Source of the DNA: Mytilisepta virgata
Taxonomy: Eukaryota > Mollusca > Bivalvia > Mytilida > Mytilidae
Direction of reading: 5' to 3'
Assembly: GCA_028015205.1 (NCBI GenBank)
Contig: CM051511.1
Coordinates: 4,030,001 to 4,094,000 of the forward strand
Length of the DNA stretch: 64,000 nucleotides
The notes under the pieces are model-generated. The model was not told the origin of the DNA. It saw nothing but the letters and a program-made list of their open reading frames with translations, and searched no databases. How positions within the stretch are numbered: position 1 is the stretch's first letter; every line of letters starts with the position of its first letter. The translations under genes and the position numbers were made by a program. Shown piece after piece: positions 10,880 through 22,413 of this stretch.

Positions 10880-11427
10880 GGCAACCATGGAAACACCAAA
10901 AAAAATGTTTCCCCAGGAAACATTAACAAAATGTTTCCCTTGGAAACACAAAAAAAATGTTTCCACTGGAAACACAAAAAAATGTTTCCCCTGGAAATAT
11001 TATCAAATGTTCATAGTATATACCAAATATCAAATAAATATATTCAAACATGACGATAAAATGTTTGGAAAATTGTTCTGACGGACAGATTGAAAAACTG
11101 GTGAATGGGCGGACATAATGCAAACCTGTCCGACATAAACAATGTTTCCCCTACTATCTACTAGAATCATTAAGAAAATAATTAATCAATCTATGAAATA
11201 TGAATATGACCCCTTTCTTAAAAATAAAACATTATTAATACATTATCTGTGATCTGTGTTACGTTGTAATCAGTATCAAGGACGTATGTTAGTTATACGT
11301 CCTTGTCAGTATACAGTGTCTGCTAAAATGGAAGGACAGTGCACTATTTTGTGCGTATGGTTTCCCGGGGAAACATTTTTTTTGTGTTTCCTGGGGAAAC
11401 ATTTTGTTAATGTTTCCCTGGGAAATA
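10880..11427. repeat. Two inverted arrays of a 26-bp repeat with a 17-bp palindrome
   Basis: Palindromes of the form TGTTTCCCnnGGAAACA start at 10906, 10932, 10958 and 10983, and a half copy lies at about 10880. A second array starts at 11359, 11385 and 11411. Spacing is 26, 26, 25 and 26, 26. Spacers are A-rich in the left array and T-rich in the right one, and the arrays are inverted copies of each other. They enclose about 360 bp with no gene. This is like the ends of a non-autonomous transposon with subterminal binding sites, about 180 bp after the stop of cyclase gene 1. Confidence 0.85.
11278..11304. other. Perfect 10-bp stem hairpin
   Basis: AAGGACGTAT, a 7-base loop GTTAGTT, then ATACGTCCTT: a perfect stem-loop midway between the two palindrome arrays. 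Function is unknown. Confidence 0.85.
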
Positions 11428-11432
11428 AATTG

Positions 11433-13515
11433 ACGAGAACTTTAGTCAGCTGCACATGTGAAGGCAAACCGGAAATGATGGGGGCATTTTACAAAGGAAA
11501 ACGTAACGGAGAGATAATTCCGTTTTGAAAGGATGATTTCTAGAAATGATCGGAAATGGCAAAAATGGTTTGGGAAATATAAATGTTGCCTTTTTCAAAG
11601 ATTTGTCCATTTATAAGAACATTTAGTATCCAGTTTTTTCGTTTTTTACCTCTTTATTTTTTTTCAACATTAAAGTTCGTCTCCCTTTGATAGTTCTGCC
11701 TCCTTTCTCCCGCCCTTTCTCTCCTTTCTCCGGCCCCCTTTCTCCTTTCTCCCACCCCCTTTCTCCTTGTCTCTCAATACCCTTTCCACCCCTTCATATA
11801 TAACCACCACGGAAATCCCTAGAATCCTTCTAGAATACGGTAGAAGATTGAATTACACCAGAATTATTACGTAAGTCAAATATAAAGTTCTAGTCATTCC
11901 ATCAGTATCTATTATTGTTCCAGTGATTTCTAAACTGCGCAGTTATAACATTATTTGGTAAACAACTATAAGTATTATGTAAGCATATTATACATGTTAT
12001 AAGGCCACACAAAACAAATTAGGCCAAGATAAATAATATAATAATTACAATATCATAACACTATACTTACTGTTAATATTTGCCATGTTTTAATAAATTT
12101 TGTAAATAATTATAATATTATGTATTATATGCATGATTCATTTCATGTTTAGTATAGTTAATTGTGTTTTATTGGATGACAATCCAGATTTTAGATTTTT
12201 TACATGTACCAATGAATTTGATTTATTGAAAGAGTTCATTGGAAATGGAATCTTTATAAGTATTGGATGTTACATTTTACTCTGACACGGTCATTGACGG
12301 TGAAGTTATTTTTTTCTTTCTTTCTACCTTCTGTTATTTATATATTTAATATGGAAGATGTCAGAGTATTCTCATCTGTCAAAGTTTGTAAAGGAATGCA
12401 TTGCACGTGAGTAAATGCAAACTTCACATTAATTATATTGAAAACTAATACCTTCATATATAAATTAACTTAATAGGTAGTGGCCTGTATATACAACAGA
12501 GAGTCAAGGTTATACAGAATTAATCGGTTATCTTGGCACGACAAAATACAGCCGATGTAATTAGCATATGAGTGTATAGAAATACACGTTCGCTGCATTT
12601 ACATGTAGTATCCCTTCAGATTTCTGTGGAAGAGGCACTTTAACCTTAAACCTGACATTTACTTGTGTTTGAAGGAGTTGCAGTTTGCTAATTCTAATCT
12701 GTATTATGCACTTGAAAAACAGTTTTTTAATGACGCTTATGTCAAGTTATGAGACGTGAGGTAATACTATACAATCATGAAAAACAAACATCAAATACAA
12801 GATAAAAAAATAGTACAAAAATATATCATATTTTGAAAGCTTTTTACAAGGTTACTTTATAAGACATGCACCCTTATGTAAAATGTCATATAAAGATTTG
12901 CTAAAAGATTAACCATAATTTCAATGCCCAACAGATAGTTTAGTTTTTGTTTTTCACGAGTATTCAAGAAGCAAACTTTGGTATATAATTAACCTGTAAT
13001 TCATATCTGATGTCACAATAATATTGTCTTCCACATTTCCATTTTTACAATATACACAAAGTTACCACGTTCATGAAGTGGTTGTGGTGATCTCTAAACA
13101 GAGACAGAAAATGCCTATGACTTCTATTATTAATACATTTCACCCATATCAGTTTTAAATAATAAAATATATATAATGTAAGTTTATTGCCACCGATTTT
13201 GTTATAATATCAACCCACAGACCATTGTCCTAAGATTCGTTTGCATTTCTAATCGAATCAGAAAAAACAGATATACATGTATTAAGAATGCCGTTCATAT
13301 TATCAAATAGATAATACTACGCCCTAGTTGTAATACTTTATAATCCCAGGGCGATTTTCTTCTAATGACCATTCTACAACGATTCCACAGTCTCAACGAT
13401 TCTACTTTTAACTACACATCCCCTTAAAAACCCATATCACCTGTATTAGCCCAATTGCCGTACTATCATAAGACAATTTACATGCATTTTCCGTATAAAA
13501 TTAATACTCAATAAA
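11433..13515. other. No gene seen; pyrimidine-rich patch
   Basis: About 2 kb with no supported coding frame. Bases 11690-11790 are a repeated TTTCTCC(C) pyrimidine tract. The rest is AT-rich and unremarkable. Confidence 0.5.
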
Positions 13516-13810
13516 CTAGAGGCCCCCAGGTGCCTATATCGCTCACTTGGATTCAAATTGCCAATCAACAGCCATAAAATTATAAACCATCCGATCCTAT
13601 GCCAGGCATTGGCAGGCAATCTTAGTTGGTCATAGAATAAATATCATTGCTGCAATGTTCAACTCCCATTTGCTTGAAGTAGTTCTGAGTGTGATACAAT
13701 CCAGTAAGAGGGCCATCTAAGGACCACTGCTGCCATGTCTGGTTCTAATTGGCCAAGTGATTTCAAACAAGATTTTTAAATAAGCTTTCCCATAGACTCC
13801 TAACCGAGCA
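13516..13810 (-). mobile_element. Helentron/DINE-like element, reverse orientation, short
   Basis: Read on the - strand it ends with an AAGTGAGCGATATAGGC block, a terminal hairpin and CTAG followed by T. This is the 3' signature shared with the copies ending at 34091 and 63994. The body contains GGTCCTTAGATGGCCCTCTT-like text seen in the other copies. The 5' end is truncated. Confidence 0.65.
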
Positions 13811-14112
13811 ACTGACATTATAATATAATGAAAAAAAAAGAATTTTAAAAGTTTTCTTTTGATACCAATAGAAATCGAACTCTATAAAAATGCGTTCTTA
13901 GCATCTAAAAACATGCGTATGTATATTTTTAGCGCGTTTATCAGTGTTTTATTATATTATTTTAAACATAAATATGATATATACAATTTCCACCTTTTTA
14001 TATTCCATTCTGTCCGTTTAATAAGATCGCTAGTCACTGATTCAATCTTCATTCAAAATATCTGGAACATTTTTGCAAGGAATGGAACGAGTATTAATTA
14101 CCCTCTATGATT
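13811..14112. other. No gene recognised
   Basis: AT-rich; the open frame at 13859-14110 has no recognisable features. Confidence 0.5.
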
Positions 14113-14334
14113 ATGTTACGAAAGCTTATTTGGGTCAAAATTTATGGTGAAGAAAAAGAACTATAACGCGTGGCCACGATTTATAAACTCGTGGCTACGA
14201 CTTAACTCGTGGTCGCGCTTTATTAACTCGTGGCAACGAATTATTTATTATTAAGTTAGTAAATCATGGCCAAGAGTTATAATTTGTTTTTTTTCTTCAC
14301 CATAAATATTGACCCAAATAAGCTTTAGTAACAT
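14113..14334. mobile_element. Palindromic MITE with ~75-bp arms and internal CTCGTGGC repeats
   Basis: The left arm (AAGCTTATTTGGGTCAA, then TTTATGGTGAAGAAAAA) is mirrored on the right (TTTTTCTTCACCATAAAT, then TTGACCCAAATAAGCTT). Between the arms the word ACTCGTGGCxACGA recurs about four times with small changes. The right edge touches the next inverted repeat, so elements may be nested. Confidence 0.8.
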
Positions 14335-14336
14335 AG

Positions 14337-14480
14337 CAACTTCAGTTAACGCTAGGCGGAAATATTCATTTTAAACATTATATCAAATCGCGTCTATAGA
14401 CAGTTGATCAATATTTTTTCACCCAGTTTTTTAATAACTTCCGGAAAAACAGCTCCGCCTGGCGTTAGTTGAAGTTGTTA
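14337..14480. repeat. Inverted repeat with CTAGGCGGA / TCCGCCTGGCG arms
   Basis: CAACTTCAGTTAACGCTAGG on the left pairs with the inverse of CCTGGCGTTAGTTGAAGTTG on the right (about 24 bp, a few mismatches). It is a small foldback element of about 145 bp adjoining the previous MITE. Confidence 0.65.
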
Positions 14481-14522
14481 CGTATCATTGTAATGATACC
14501 ATCGGTGTTTTACTTGATATTT

Positions 14523-14562
14523 TGGAGCCTCAGTGGCTGAGTGGTCTAGGTAGTTCGTCATG
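14523..14562 (+). repeat. tRNA-derived SINE head, truncated
   Basis: CCTCAGTGGCTGAGTGGTCT contains TGGCTGAGTGG, a perfect match to the RNA polymerase III A box. No B box (GGTTCGAnTCC) follows at the expected distance, so this is a broken SINE head, not a tRNA gene. Confidence 0.5.
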
Positions 14563-14854
14563 ACTACTTATTCTTCAATAGTATAAATTCTTATCACTCA
14601 CTTCAGTTATAATATAAATTCTCTTTGGGTAAAAAAAATAACCATTGCGCAATCGGCAACTATGCAAGGATTCCATTTTTTTGTGCGGAAATTGGATACA
14701 TTTTCGATATACATTTTGGCATAATCTATCTATTATGCTATAAATTTAGGTCGATTGTACTCCTTGATCCCATCACATATATAATATATATAAGTAAGCT
14801 TCTTGAACGAATTTCAGAGGAGTGAAATTACGTTGTATTACGTCCTTGGTATAT

Positions 14855-15250
14855 ATAGATTCTCCATCAGATACGAGTGAGTTATGGAATTTCTCCACCA
14901 GAGATAGTTAAATTTTCGATTTTCAACACGCGAGCCTCTAGTGAGCGTGTTAAAATCTAAAATTTAACTATTGAGGTGGAGAAATTCCATAACTCACGAG
15001 TAAATTGAAGGAGAATCAGTTTCTCCTATGATTTTCGACAAAAACCTCAAGAAAATGTCGTTGCTATGTAGTTTGTTTACATAGACGTCATTTCGGGACT
15101 TCTCTAGTTTATTATTAATATTGTTCTAATAACTGTAGAAAAAAAGGGCGGTAATTCCCACGTAGAAATTTAATCACCGGGAAATGGTTAAAGATATTAT
15201 GTATTTTTATCCCACCGATTTAACACATCAGGAATAGGAGAAATATATAT
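14855..15250. mobile_element. Hairpin element, copy 1
   Basis: Bases 14878-14997 fold into a long hairpin: GAGTTATGGAATTTCTCCAC pairs with GTGGAGAAATTCCATAACTC, and TTTTCAACACGC with GCGTGTTAAAA. The downstream half (TTTCTCCTATGATTTTC, then CCTCAAGAAAATG) matches 47580-47640. A related copy is the insertion at 47417-47898. Confidence 0.75.
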
Positions 15251-16058
15251 AATGTGTTTCAGAATTGACAATTTGTTGAAAATAATATATTGTAAGATTA
15301 ATGGACATTCAAATTCAAAGTTATGGTTAATTTTTAAACTTTTATATTATGGCTCGGTATCGGTTTTACATTTTCACAAAATACTTCTGGACATAGCTTG
15401 TGTGAAATGTCTAAATAAATCAGCTTTGAAACTATGAAACTGTAATCTCTTATCCTCTTGTTTAAAGTGGTGACAATGACAAAAAAATTAAAATTATTTT
15501 TCTGCAAATTCGTCTCCTGCTTTACAAAAAGCGGAGATATTGTTATGCAACACTCCTAGCACGTTAAAGACTCCTCTGATGTCGGAAAAGAGTAGCCTAA
15601 AATACCACTACAGGGGCCACTCTCGCACCCGCCAAGTTGTGATTAGTATAAGTTGGTATAACTTGTTTCCCAATCCACTATAAATAAATAATTTTAAACT
15701 AAACTCCGTCCGTACTTTCTTAGTATCCAAAGAAACAAGGCATACTGTAAGAGTACATAGTTGAGAATGAAAGTTTGAAAGGTTAAATTTTACCCCCTCG
15801 TGAAAAATTACAGACAAGAAACGAATTCCGCAGTACGCAGTAAATGGTGAAAACTAAAATGATTGGCTACTCATATTATAATATAATGTTGAAATTAACA
15901 GTGAAATATTTTTTTTTTTTAAAATCCAGTACAGGATGTTGAAACTATATAGTGATTCATACCATACATGCACATGTGAAATGAATTTTGTACCATCGCG
16001 GGAGCGTTGTCTCTGGAAGGCCCGAAAATTTTATAAATAGATTGTCCTAGGATGCGTT
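15251..16058. other. No gene seen
   Basis: The open frames at 15252-15437 (+) and 15608-15817 (-) show no domain or codon pattern I can support. Confidence 0.5.
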
Positions 16059-16347
16059 TTATAAAACATAAAAAACCATAAGAGTTGTCTGTTTTGAAGT
16101 TTTCGTAATTTGGATACGCCCCCTAAGGTTATAATAATTGGAAAAAATGTATATTTCGATGTATCTAGTAAGAGCTAGACTCCGAGCCGACAAGTAGATC
16201 TTTGCTCTTATTCCTAGATGCCGCGTGCTTGACGGAGAAGCAGCAAATATACCAATTTTAATGACTTTGGGTTGACACGGCCGGGGATCGAACCCGCGAC
16301 CTTCCGCACTCGATGCGAGCACGCTACTACGAGACCATCGAGGCGTG
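16059..16347 (-). mobile_element. tRNA-derived SINE
   Basis: On the - strand the element opens with a tRNA-like head (complement of 16271-16347). It has an A-box-like TGGTCTCGTAGTAGCG and a perfect B box GGTTCGATCCC (complement of 16284-16294). About 210 bp of unrelated body follows. The acceptor-stem halves do not pair, so it is a SINE rather than a working tRNA gene. The SINE family is not identified. Confidence 0.75.
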
Positions 16348-17017
16348 TTAGGGTCTGAAACTTAGGAAAATTTATTGGAAACAGGTATCATAGGTTCCTG
16401 GTTAGACTTGATACAAGTTCTATAATGACTGCAGCAGTCATGCTGTGTAGAACTGTTATCAGAATAGACAGAAGGTGATATAGATGGATATATAAAATAT
16501 TAATTAATTGGTAGAGAATGAGTTATATCAAGTCTATTTTCTGTGTTATTATAATTTATTCTGATATTCCTGTACAAATATTATAATAATAACACATATT
16601 TCATATCAGTTATTTACCTAACATACGACTAGTTCAAGGTGTTTGGCAGCTAATTATCTCTAAGTTAATTTATTTTTTTCCTACTTATCACTATAAACGA
16701 TAGCAGCTATCACGTTTGTATATAATATTTTGAGTCGGGTTTTTTAAATTATTTCATTAAAATGCCATAATGAATTAAACTCAATTATCATATTATAAAG
16801 TAAATTAAGATTTTCTCCGTTCATTTATTATTTCGAAAATTTGCGATCAGATGCAACTTTGCATATCAAAAAATGAACAGAATTTCATTATCTCAACTTT
16901 CCGAATTTTTGGAAACATAACTTAAAGTTGATACCGTTTTTGACCATCTCGGGACTATTAAAATCTTCAATAATAAACAAATGACAATAATTATTAATAA
17001 AAAATAAAAGAATAAGT
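16348..17017. other. No gene seen
   Basis: AT-rich sequence without a supported feature. Confidence 0.5.
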
Positions 17018-17316
17018 AAAAGATTAAAAGCTCAGCCTTTTGCCTATATAGTCTTGATCTAAAAGATTAAAAGCTCAGCCTTTTGCCTATATAGTCTTGA
17101 TCTAAAATATTAAAAGCTCAGCCTTTTGCCTATATATTCTTGATCTAAAAGATTAAAAGCTCAGCCTTTTGCCTATATAGTTTTGATCTAAAAGATTAAA
17201 AGCTCAGCCTTTTACCTATATAGTCTTGATCTAAAAGATTAAAAGCTCAGCCTTTTGCCTATATAGTCTTGATCTAAAAGATTAAAAGCTCAGGCTTTTG
17301 CCTATATAGTCTTGAT
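17018..17316 (+). repeat. 43-bp satellite, seven copies
   Basis: Seven consecutive units of 43 bp beginning AAAAGATTAAAAGCTCAGCC and ending CTTGATCT. Copies differ at only a few positions, for example GCC to ACC in copy 5 and AGCC to AGGC in copy 7. The array ends about 390 bp upstream of the start codon of cyclase gene 2. Confidence 0.95.
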
Positions 17317-17344
17317 TAAGAGCACAAAAGTTCAGTGGTTGCCA

Positions 17345-17445
17345 TAAAATCAATCCTGGTCCTGCCTTTTTATTTCAAATTTCATCCTAATCCCCCACCC
17401 CCCCTCCCCCAGTAAAAATCAAATGTTGGCTCCTTAAAGCTGAAA
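17345..17445 (-). repeat. AGGACCAG-type dispersed repeat, inverted fragment
   Basis: The - strand carries the GAAATAAAAAGGCAGGACCA text of the family at 95-325, preceded by the same CATTTGATTTT-like flank. It directly follows the satellite. Confidence 0.7.
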
Positions 17446-17708
17446 TTATAAATTCTTATCATCTGTTCTTTCAATCGGAATTTTCAAATTGATTTAGTTT
17501 ATGAAAACGTCCATCTTTCTTGGCCAGTGTTTATAGAAGGTTTGCTTCTAACATTCACATTACATTCCTGAGTGAAAGTGACACCTCTACAGCATATGAA
17601 ATGTTACAGGTCTTCGAAGATTGATGGCGAGGTAAACAATACATTGCTGAGTTAACATCTTTATTACCCATCTCTATTTGTAGTCAGTGTAGAACAAGGA
17701 CGTTCACG

Positions 17709-19533
17709 ATGGAGAAGTTCTTTCTCGTTATTATATGTTTATGCTTCATTGTTCTTGGGAATTGTTTCAAATATAAGTTAGTCGATTTAACTTACAATCA
17801 TGGAAACAAATCAATCTATTGGCCAACACATACGGGATATGAGCTGATTTACAGCCAAAAAGGACCATGGGGAGACGGACTCTGGTAAGTCTTAAATTGT
17901 TCTTTATATTGGACAACGATATTTCTAGGAAAAAGTCCATACTTAGATGAACTTTACTTAATACATATTTAACAAATGAACACTGTATTTTCTTATTTAT
18001 TTGTAAAGTCGGTTTTTCTATTTGTTCTATATTAAAAAGATAAAAAACATTATATTGCTTAAAAATAAGACAGTATAAGACAAAACTAAGGGTCTTGGAA
18101 TGTGAACTCACACAGATAATAGGAACTGACATCAGATGATTCGGAAGATTAAGGCATCGACCATTTTATTACTGGGGGGGGGGGGGGTAAAATATATTTT
18201 ATGACCAATGTTTGTCCGAAAAAAATTGTTCTCTCCCTCTGTGACCAAAAATAGTTTTTCTAAAATTTGTGGTTCTGGGAAAGATTTTTATGTATGAATC
18301 CCCCCAAAAAACCTCCAAAAAAATAAAATATTTTCGACCGGATCGGAAAAATTGTTTGTATCGAACATAAAAATACCACCCCTCCTCTCGGTGATACAAT
18401 TGTTGCTGCTTTAAAGCCAAAATATTATGCCTTACTTCTCAACGGAATTTAGCCCTGGTTAGTATGAAATTCTTTGTAGACAATTCGATAAGTGGACATT
18501 CAGTTAGGAACGTATTGTGCCATAATTGTCGCAATCTCATAACATCCTTTGTATATATATATATACATGTACTTAACGGTGAAGTTCTGAATATAATAAG
18601 GAACAACAATAATGTAATTAACAAAGGAAAATCGTTAATAAACTCATAAAACTCAACTCCAATCAACAATCAGTTCAATAGGAAAATATTACACGTGTCG
18701 GGAGTTGTTTTTATGAAACAGTATAGCCAAGTAAATTATGTATACAGTTCAATGATGGAGAATTTTTCTAAGGTTTCCGAAAATTTAAAATTTCTAATTA
18801 AACATGCGCATGATACAGTGAATGTAAATGAAAATTATTCTGTTTTTCCAGGGTTGCAGCATATACGATAAAAACGACAGATCACCTTGGTACACATCTC
18901 GATGCCCCAGTTCACTTTAATAAATTTTCGTGGACCACCCATCAAATACCTCTCGACCATCTGGTTGGACCCGGAGTAATAATTGACGTAACGGAGAAAG
19001 TGAAGAAAAACCAGAATTACCGCGTTACCAAGGCAGATGTTCAAAACTGGGAAAAGAAAAATGGCCGAATACCCCATGGAGCAATTGTAATCATGCGATC
19101 TGGTTGGGGCGTGCGGTATCCAGACAAAAAACTTGTGTTTGGTACAAATGACCCAAATGATACAAGTACATTTCATTTTCCATCTTGGCACGAAGAAGCT
19201 GTGGCATGGATGATCGCTCATCGTACCATCCATGTACTTGGTGTTGATGTTCCATCCCTTGACTACGGTCAGTCCAAAACATTTCCTGTACATAACTTGA
19301 TCAGCAATAATAATATTTGTGGATTGGAAAATGTTGGATATGTTGACAAACTCCCTCCTAGTGGGGCAATAATTTCAGCTGCAGTGATGAAAATCGTAGA
19401 CGGAAGTGGCAGTCCAGCTAGAGTTTTTGCTATGATTCCACAGGAACAAACAAGTTCCAGCAATTCTGGTCATAACAGACATGTCTTTGTTTGCATCGTC
19501 TTGTGTTGCATGGTTACTGTCTTTAGCCTGTAA
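17709..19533 (+). CDS. Cyclase-family (kynurenine formamidase-like) gene 2, exons 17709-17884 and 18852-19533
   Basis: Predicted 285 residues. Exon 1 gives Met, a signal peptide (hydrophobic to about residue 19, GNC) and the YKLVDLTYNHG start of the cyclase fold. The GTAAGT donor at 17885 and the CCAG acceptor at 18850-18851 split a Trp codon in phase 2. Exon 2 has the metal-binding motif H70-L-G-T-H74-L-D76-A-P, then WHEEAVAWM, VDVPSLDYGQS, a PVH histidine and GLENV. The last 20 or so residues are hydrophobic after a Ser/Asn/Gly-rich stretch, as in a GPI-anchor signal, so a secreted or surface-bound enzyme is likely. Family members hydrolyse cyclic amides or N-formylkynurenine using a divalent metal; the substrate here is not known. 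This is the cleanest of the three tandem copies. A poly(A) signal lies 94 bases downstream. Confidence 0.9.
18174..18187. repeat. Homopolymer G tract (14 G)
   Basis: Run of 14 G inside the intron of cyclase gene 2. Confidence 0.9.
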
Positions 19534-19626
19534 ATCCGTTGTTGATATTTCTTAACTTCAGATTAAATGTAGTAAAATGAAAGGGGCACATACAGCCAAT
19601 GTTTACCCGTCAGTTGTGTACGTGAC

Positions 19627-19632
19627 AATAAA
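19627..19632 (+). promoter_or_regulatory. Candidate poly(A) signal AATAAA for cyclase gene 2
   Basis: Canonical AATAAA 94 bases after the stop codon at 19533, in sense orientation. Confidence 0.5.
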
Positions 19633-19921
19633 TACTGTAGCAAAAATAACATGAAAATAAGTCATGAACAGTTAGGTTTGTTGTACGGTGTTGCCACTCC
19701 TGTATTAGTGGGATTAAATGTTTGTAACTTGTAATCTTTGCTGAATTTTAGGATGTCATAAGTTTGATGGCGGATAAAAGATTTAAAAGATTGTATTTCC
19801 ATTTCAATTTTAAACTATACATAATAATGTAGCAGCGTGTTTTTGCATTTTATGTTTTTTATGTGTTTTTTTTTCATCCCCGCACTTCGAATAATTTCGG
19901 AAATACTTTTATTGCCTCCGT

Positions 19922-20470
19922 CAGTCTGTCCGTCCGTCCGTCTGTCCGTCTGTTGTTCCGTCCGTCACACTTTCCTAAACTCCTCGTTCATTTTTAGACA
20001 TGCATTTTATTTCTATACAGTATTGTCACATACTGTATGTAGATGCGCAATAAGGTTTTAGAATTTTGATTTTCATTAATTGGGACCCACAGGGGTCAAA
20101 TTTCGAAAATTGTGAATTTAAGCTTGTGACCTTAACTCCTCTTTCATTTTTCATTTCATGCATTTAATTTCTGTACAGTGTTGTCATAAACTGTATGTAG
20201 ATGTGCAATAAGGTTTTTAGAATTTTGATATTCAGAACTTGGGACCCACAGGGGTTGAATTGTGAATTTAAGCTTGTGACCTACACTCTTCTTTCATTTT
20301 TCATTTATACATTTTACTTCTATACAGTATTGTCATACACAGTATGCAGATGCGCAGTAAGGTTTTAGAATTTTGATTTTTCAAAATTTGGGTCTGATTT
20401 CAAAGATATGATTGTGAAAAAGGTGAACAGAGATACATCATGTGGGTTAGCTGTCGGTTCCGACTGCCTC
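19922..20470 (+). repeat. (GTCC)n microsatellite followed by a ~150-bp tandem repeat, three copies
   Basis: Bases 19922-19968 are GTCCGTCC-type simple repeat. Then three diverged units of about 150-155 bp follow, each with a TATTTCTATACAGTATTGTC-like start, GTAGATGCGCAATAAGGTTTT and GGGACCCACAGGGG. The block ends with CTGTCGGTTCCGACTG near 20452, a small hairpin, and a T run. Related ends with CTGTCrATTCCGACAG occur near 36366, 51878 and 59958. Confidence 0.75.
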
Positions 20471-20942
20471 AGTTTTTTTTAACTTTTGAACTTTTGAACT
20501 TTATTATTACGACAAGGGCGTCTCATATTACATCGGTTTTATAACTGAAAATTCGTAGATGTATATCAATGTGTTAAGTAAATAAATGAATAAAACTGTG
20601 TATTCAACCATCCATAAATTTTACTTCGTCTTATGAATTTTAAGGTCATTGAATATATTTATATTTATAAACAGACTACGAATTGGAAATATCACTGGTA
20701 AGTTTTGAAATTGTCACTTTTTGTCACTTAAATACCAAGAGAGATTAAAAATATATGGAATCATTATGAGAACTTAACAATTGCAACCAAAAAAGACTTG
20801 AAGATGAAATAAAATTTAGGACAATTTACTTTAAATTATGAAGTAAATAAATCACAAAAATGTATATAATATGAGAGACGTAATAAGGTGGATTACTTCT
20901 TGACCCAACAATTTTAAAGTAAAATAACATTTTTTTTTTATT
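20471..20942. other. No gene seen
   Basis: AT-rich spacer without a supported feature. Confidence 0.5.
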
Positions 20943-22413
20943 AGCTAACCTGGCCCAAAGGGCAGGGCCAGGTGGGCTTATGCCATCACTTGGCGTCCGT
21001 CGTCGTAAACTATTTCAAGGATCTTCTCCTCAGAAATTACTGGGCCAAATACTTCAAAACTTTAAGTGAATGTTCTTTATGATATCTAGTTTATAAATTG
21101 TATCCAAGGTTTTGATCTATAATCAAACATCAAGATCTACCTGCCATGAAATTTTCAGACGAATTGGTCAACCCTTTGTTGGGTTATTGCCCCTGAATTG
21201 TTAATTTTAAGGAAATTTGCAGTTTTAGGTTATTATCTTGCATACTATTATAGATAAAGACAAAATGTAAACAACCAAAATGTTCAACAAAGTAAGATCT
21301 ATAAATAAGTCAACAAGACCAAAATCATTGATTGATCCCTTATAGGAGTTTTTGCCCTTTAAAGAAGGCATCCGGCTAAACTTTCCTTTAAAGATCATTT
21401 CTTCTGAAACCACTGGGCCAATTGGGACCAAACTTTGATGGAATAGTCCTTGGGTGGCCCCCTTCCAAAATTATGTACGGCATCTCCGACCTCCAATCGA
21501 CATGGCTGCTGTTACTAAAAATTGGAAAAAAGGGGGATGAATTTCAAAAATATTCTTCTATGAAACTACAAGGCCAATTGAAATCAGACTAGGCAGCAAT
21601 GGTCCTTAGGAAATCCTCTTTTAGAAATGTGTCCAATCTTGTGGACTGTGAACCAAGATGGCCGCTATAGCCGAACTTAGTTTAACATAGGACCCTATGG
21701 GAGATTCACTAAAAAATCTTCTTGTCTGAAACCACTAGACCAATTAGAACTAGACTTGGTAGCAATGGTCCTTAGATGGTCCTCTTTCAGCAATTCATCG
21801 GATTATCTGGACTGTCAACCAAGGTAGCCGAACTTAATTTAACATAAGGCCTTATGGGAAAATTCATTGAAAAATCTTCTTGTCTGAAACCACTTGACAT
21901 ATTGGAACCAGACGTGTTAGCAATGGTCCTTAGGAGGTCCTCTTTCAGAAATGTGAAAGATGAACTTAGGTTATCATAGAACCCTATGGGAAATTCACTC
22001 AAAATCTTTTCGCCTGAAACTACTGAGCCAATTGGAACTAAACTTGGCAGCATTGGTCCTTAGATGGTCCTCTTTCAGAATTATGTTCGATTACCCGGTT
22101 TTCGACCAAGATGGCTGCCACGGCCGAACTTAGTTAAATATTGGACCCTATACGAAAATTCATTTAAAAATCTTCTTGTCTGAAACCACTTAGCCAGTTG
22201 GAACAAAACTTAATGGTCCTTATATGATTCTCTTTTAGAAATGTTTCCATTGACCTGGACTGTCAACCAAGATGGCTGCCATAGCTGAACTTAGTTTAAC
22301 ATAGAACCCTATAGAAAAATCAGCCAAATTGACTGCAACACTTAAATTTTTAGTCCTGATCAAGGTGAAAAGTAAAATCCAGGTGAGCGATACAGTCTCT
22401 TGAGAGCCTCTTG
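20943..22413 (+). mobile_element. Helentron/DINE-like (pearl-like) non-autonomous element
   Basis: Starts AGCTAACCTGGCCC with an inverse GGGCCAGGTGGGCT close by, then CTTGGCGTCCGTCGTCG. The middle consists of diverged repeats of about 130-180 bp, each with TCTTCTTGTCTGAAACCACT, GGTCCTTAGATGGTCCTC and CAACCAAGATGGCTGCC words. The 3' end has the subterminal inverted AGGTGAGC, a terminal hairpin (TCTCTTGAGAG) and CTTG before TT. This order (subterminal inverted repeats, microsatellite, tandem core, 3' hairpin) is that of Helentron-associated elements and of oyster and mussel pearl/DINE repeats. It has no gene. Confidence 0.7.

Noticed and set aside
10880..11427. CRISPR-like array with palindromic repeats
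   Set aside because: Spacers are short near-identical A or T runs, and the two arrays are inverted copies; this is transposon-like.
16271..16347. tRNA gene on the - strand
   Set aside because: A and B boxes are present but the acceptor-stem halves do not pair and a 210-bp body follows, so it is a SINE head.
17018..17316. CRISPR array
   Set aside because: Units are head-to-tail copies with no variable spacers, and the context is an animal genome.
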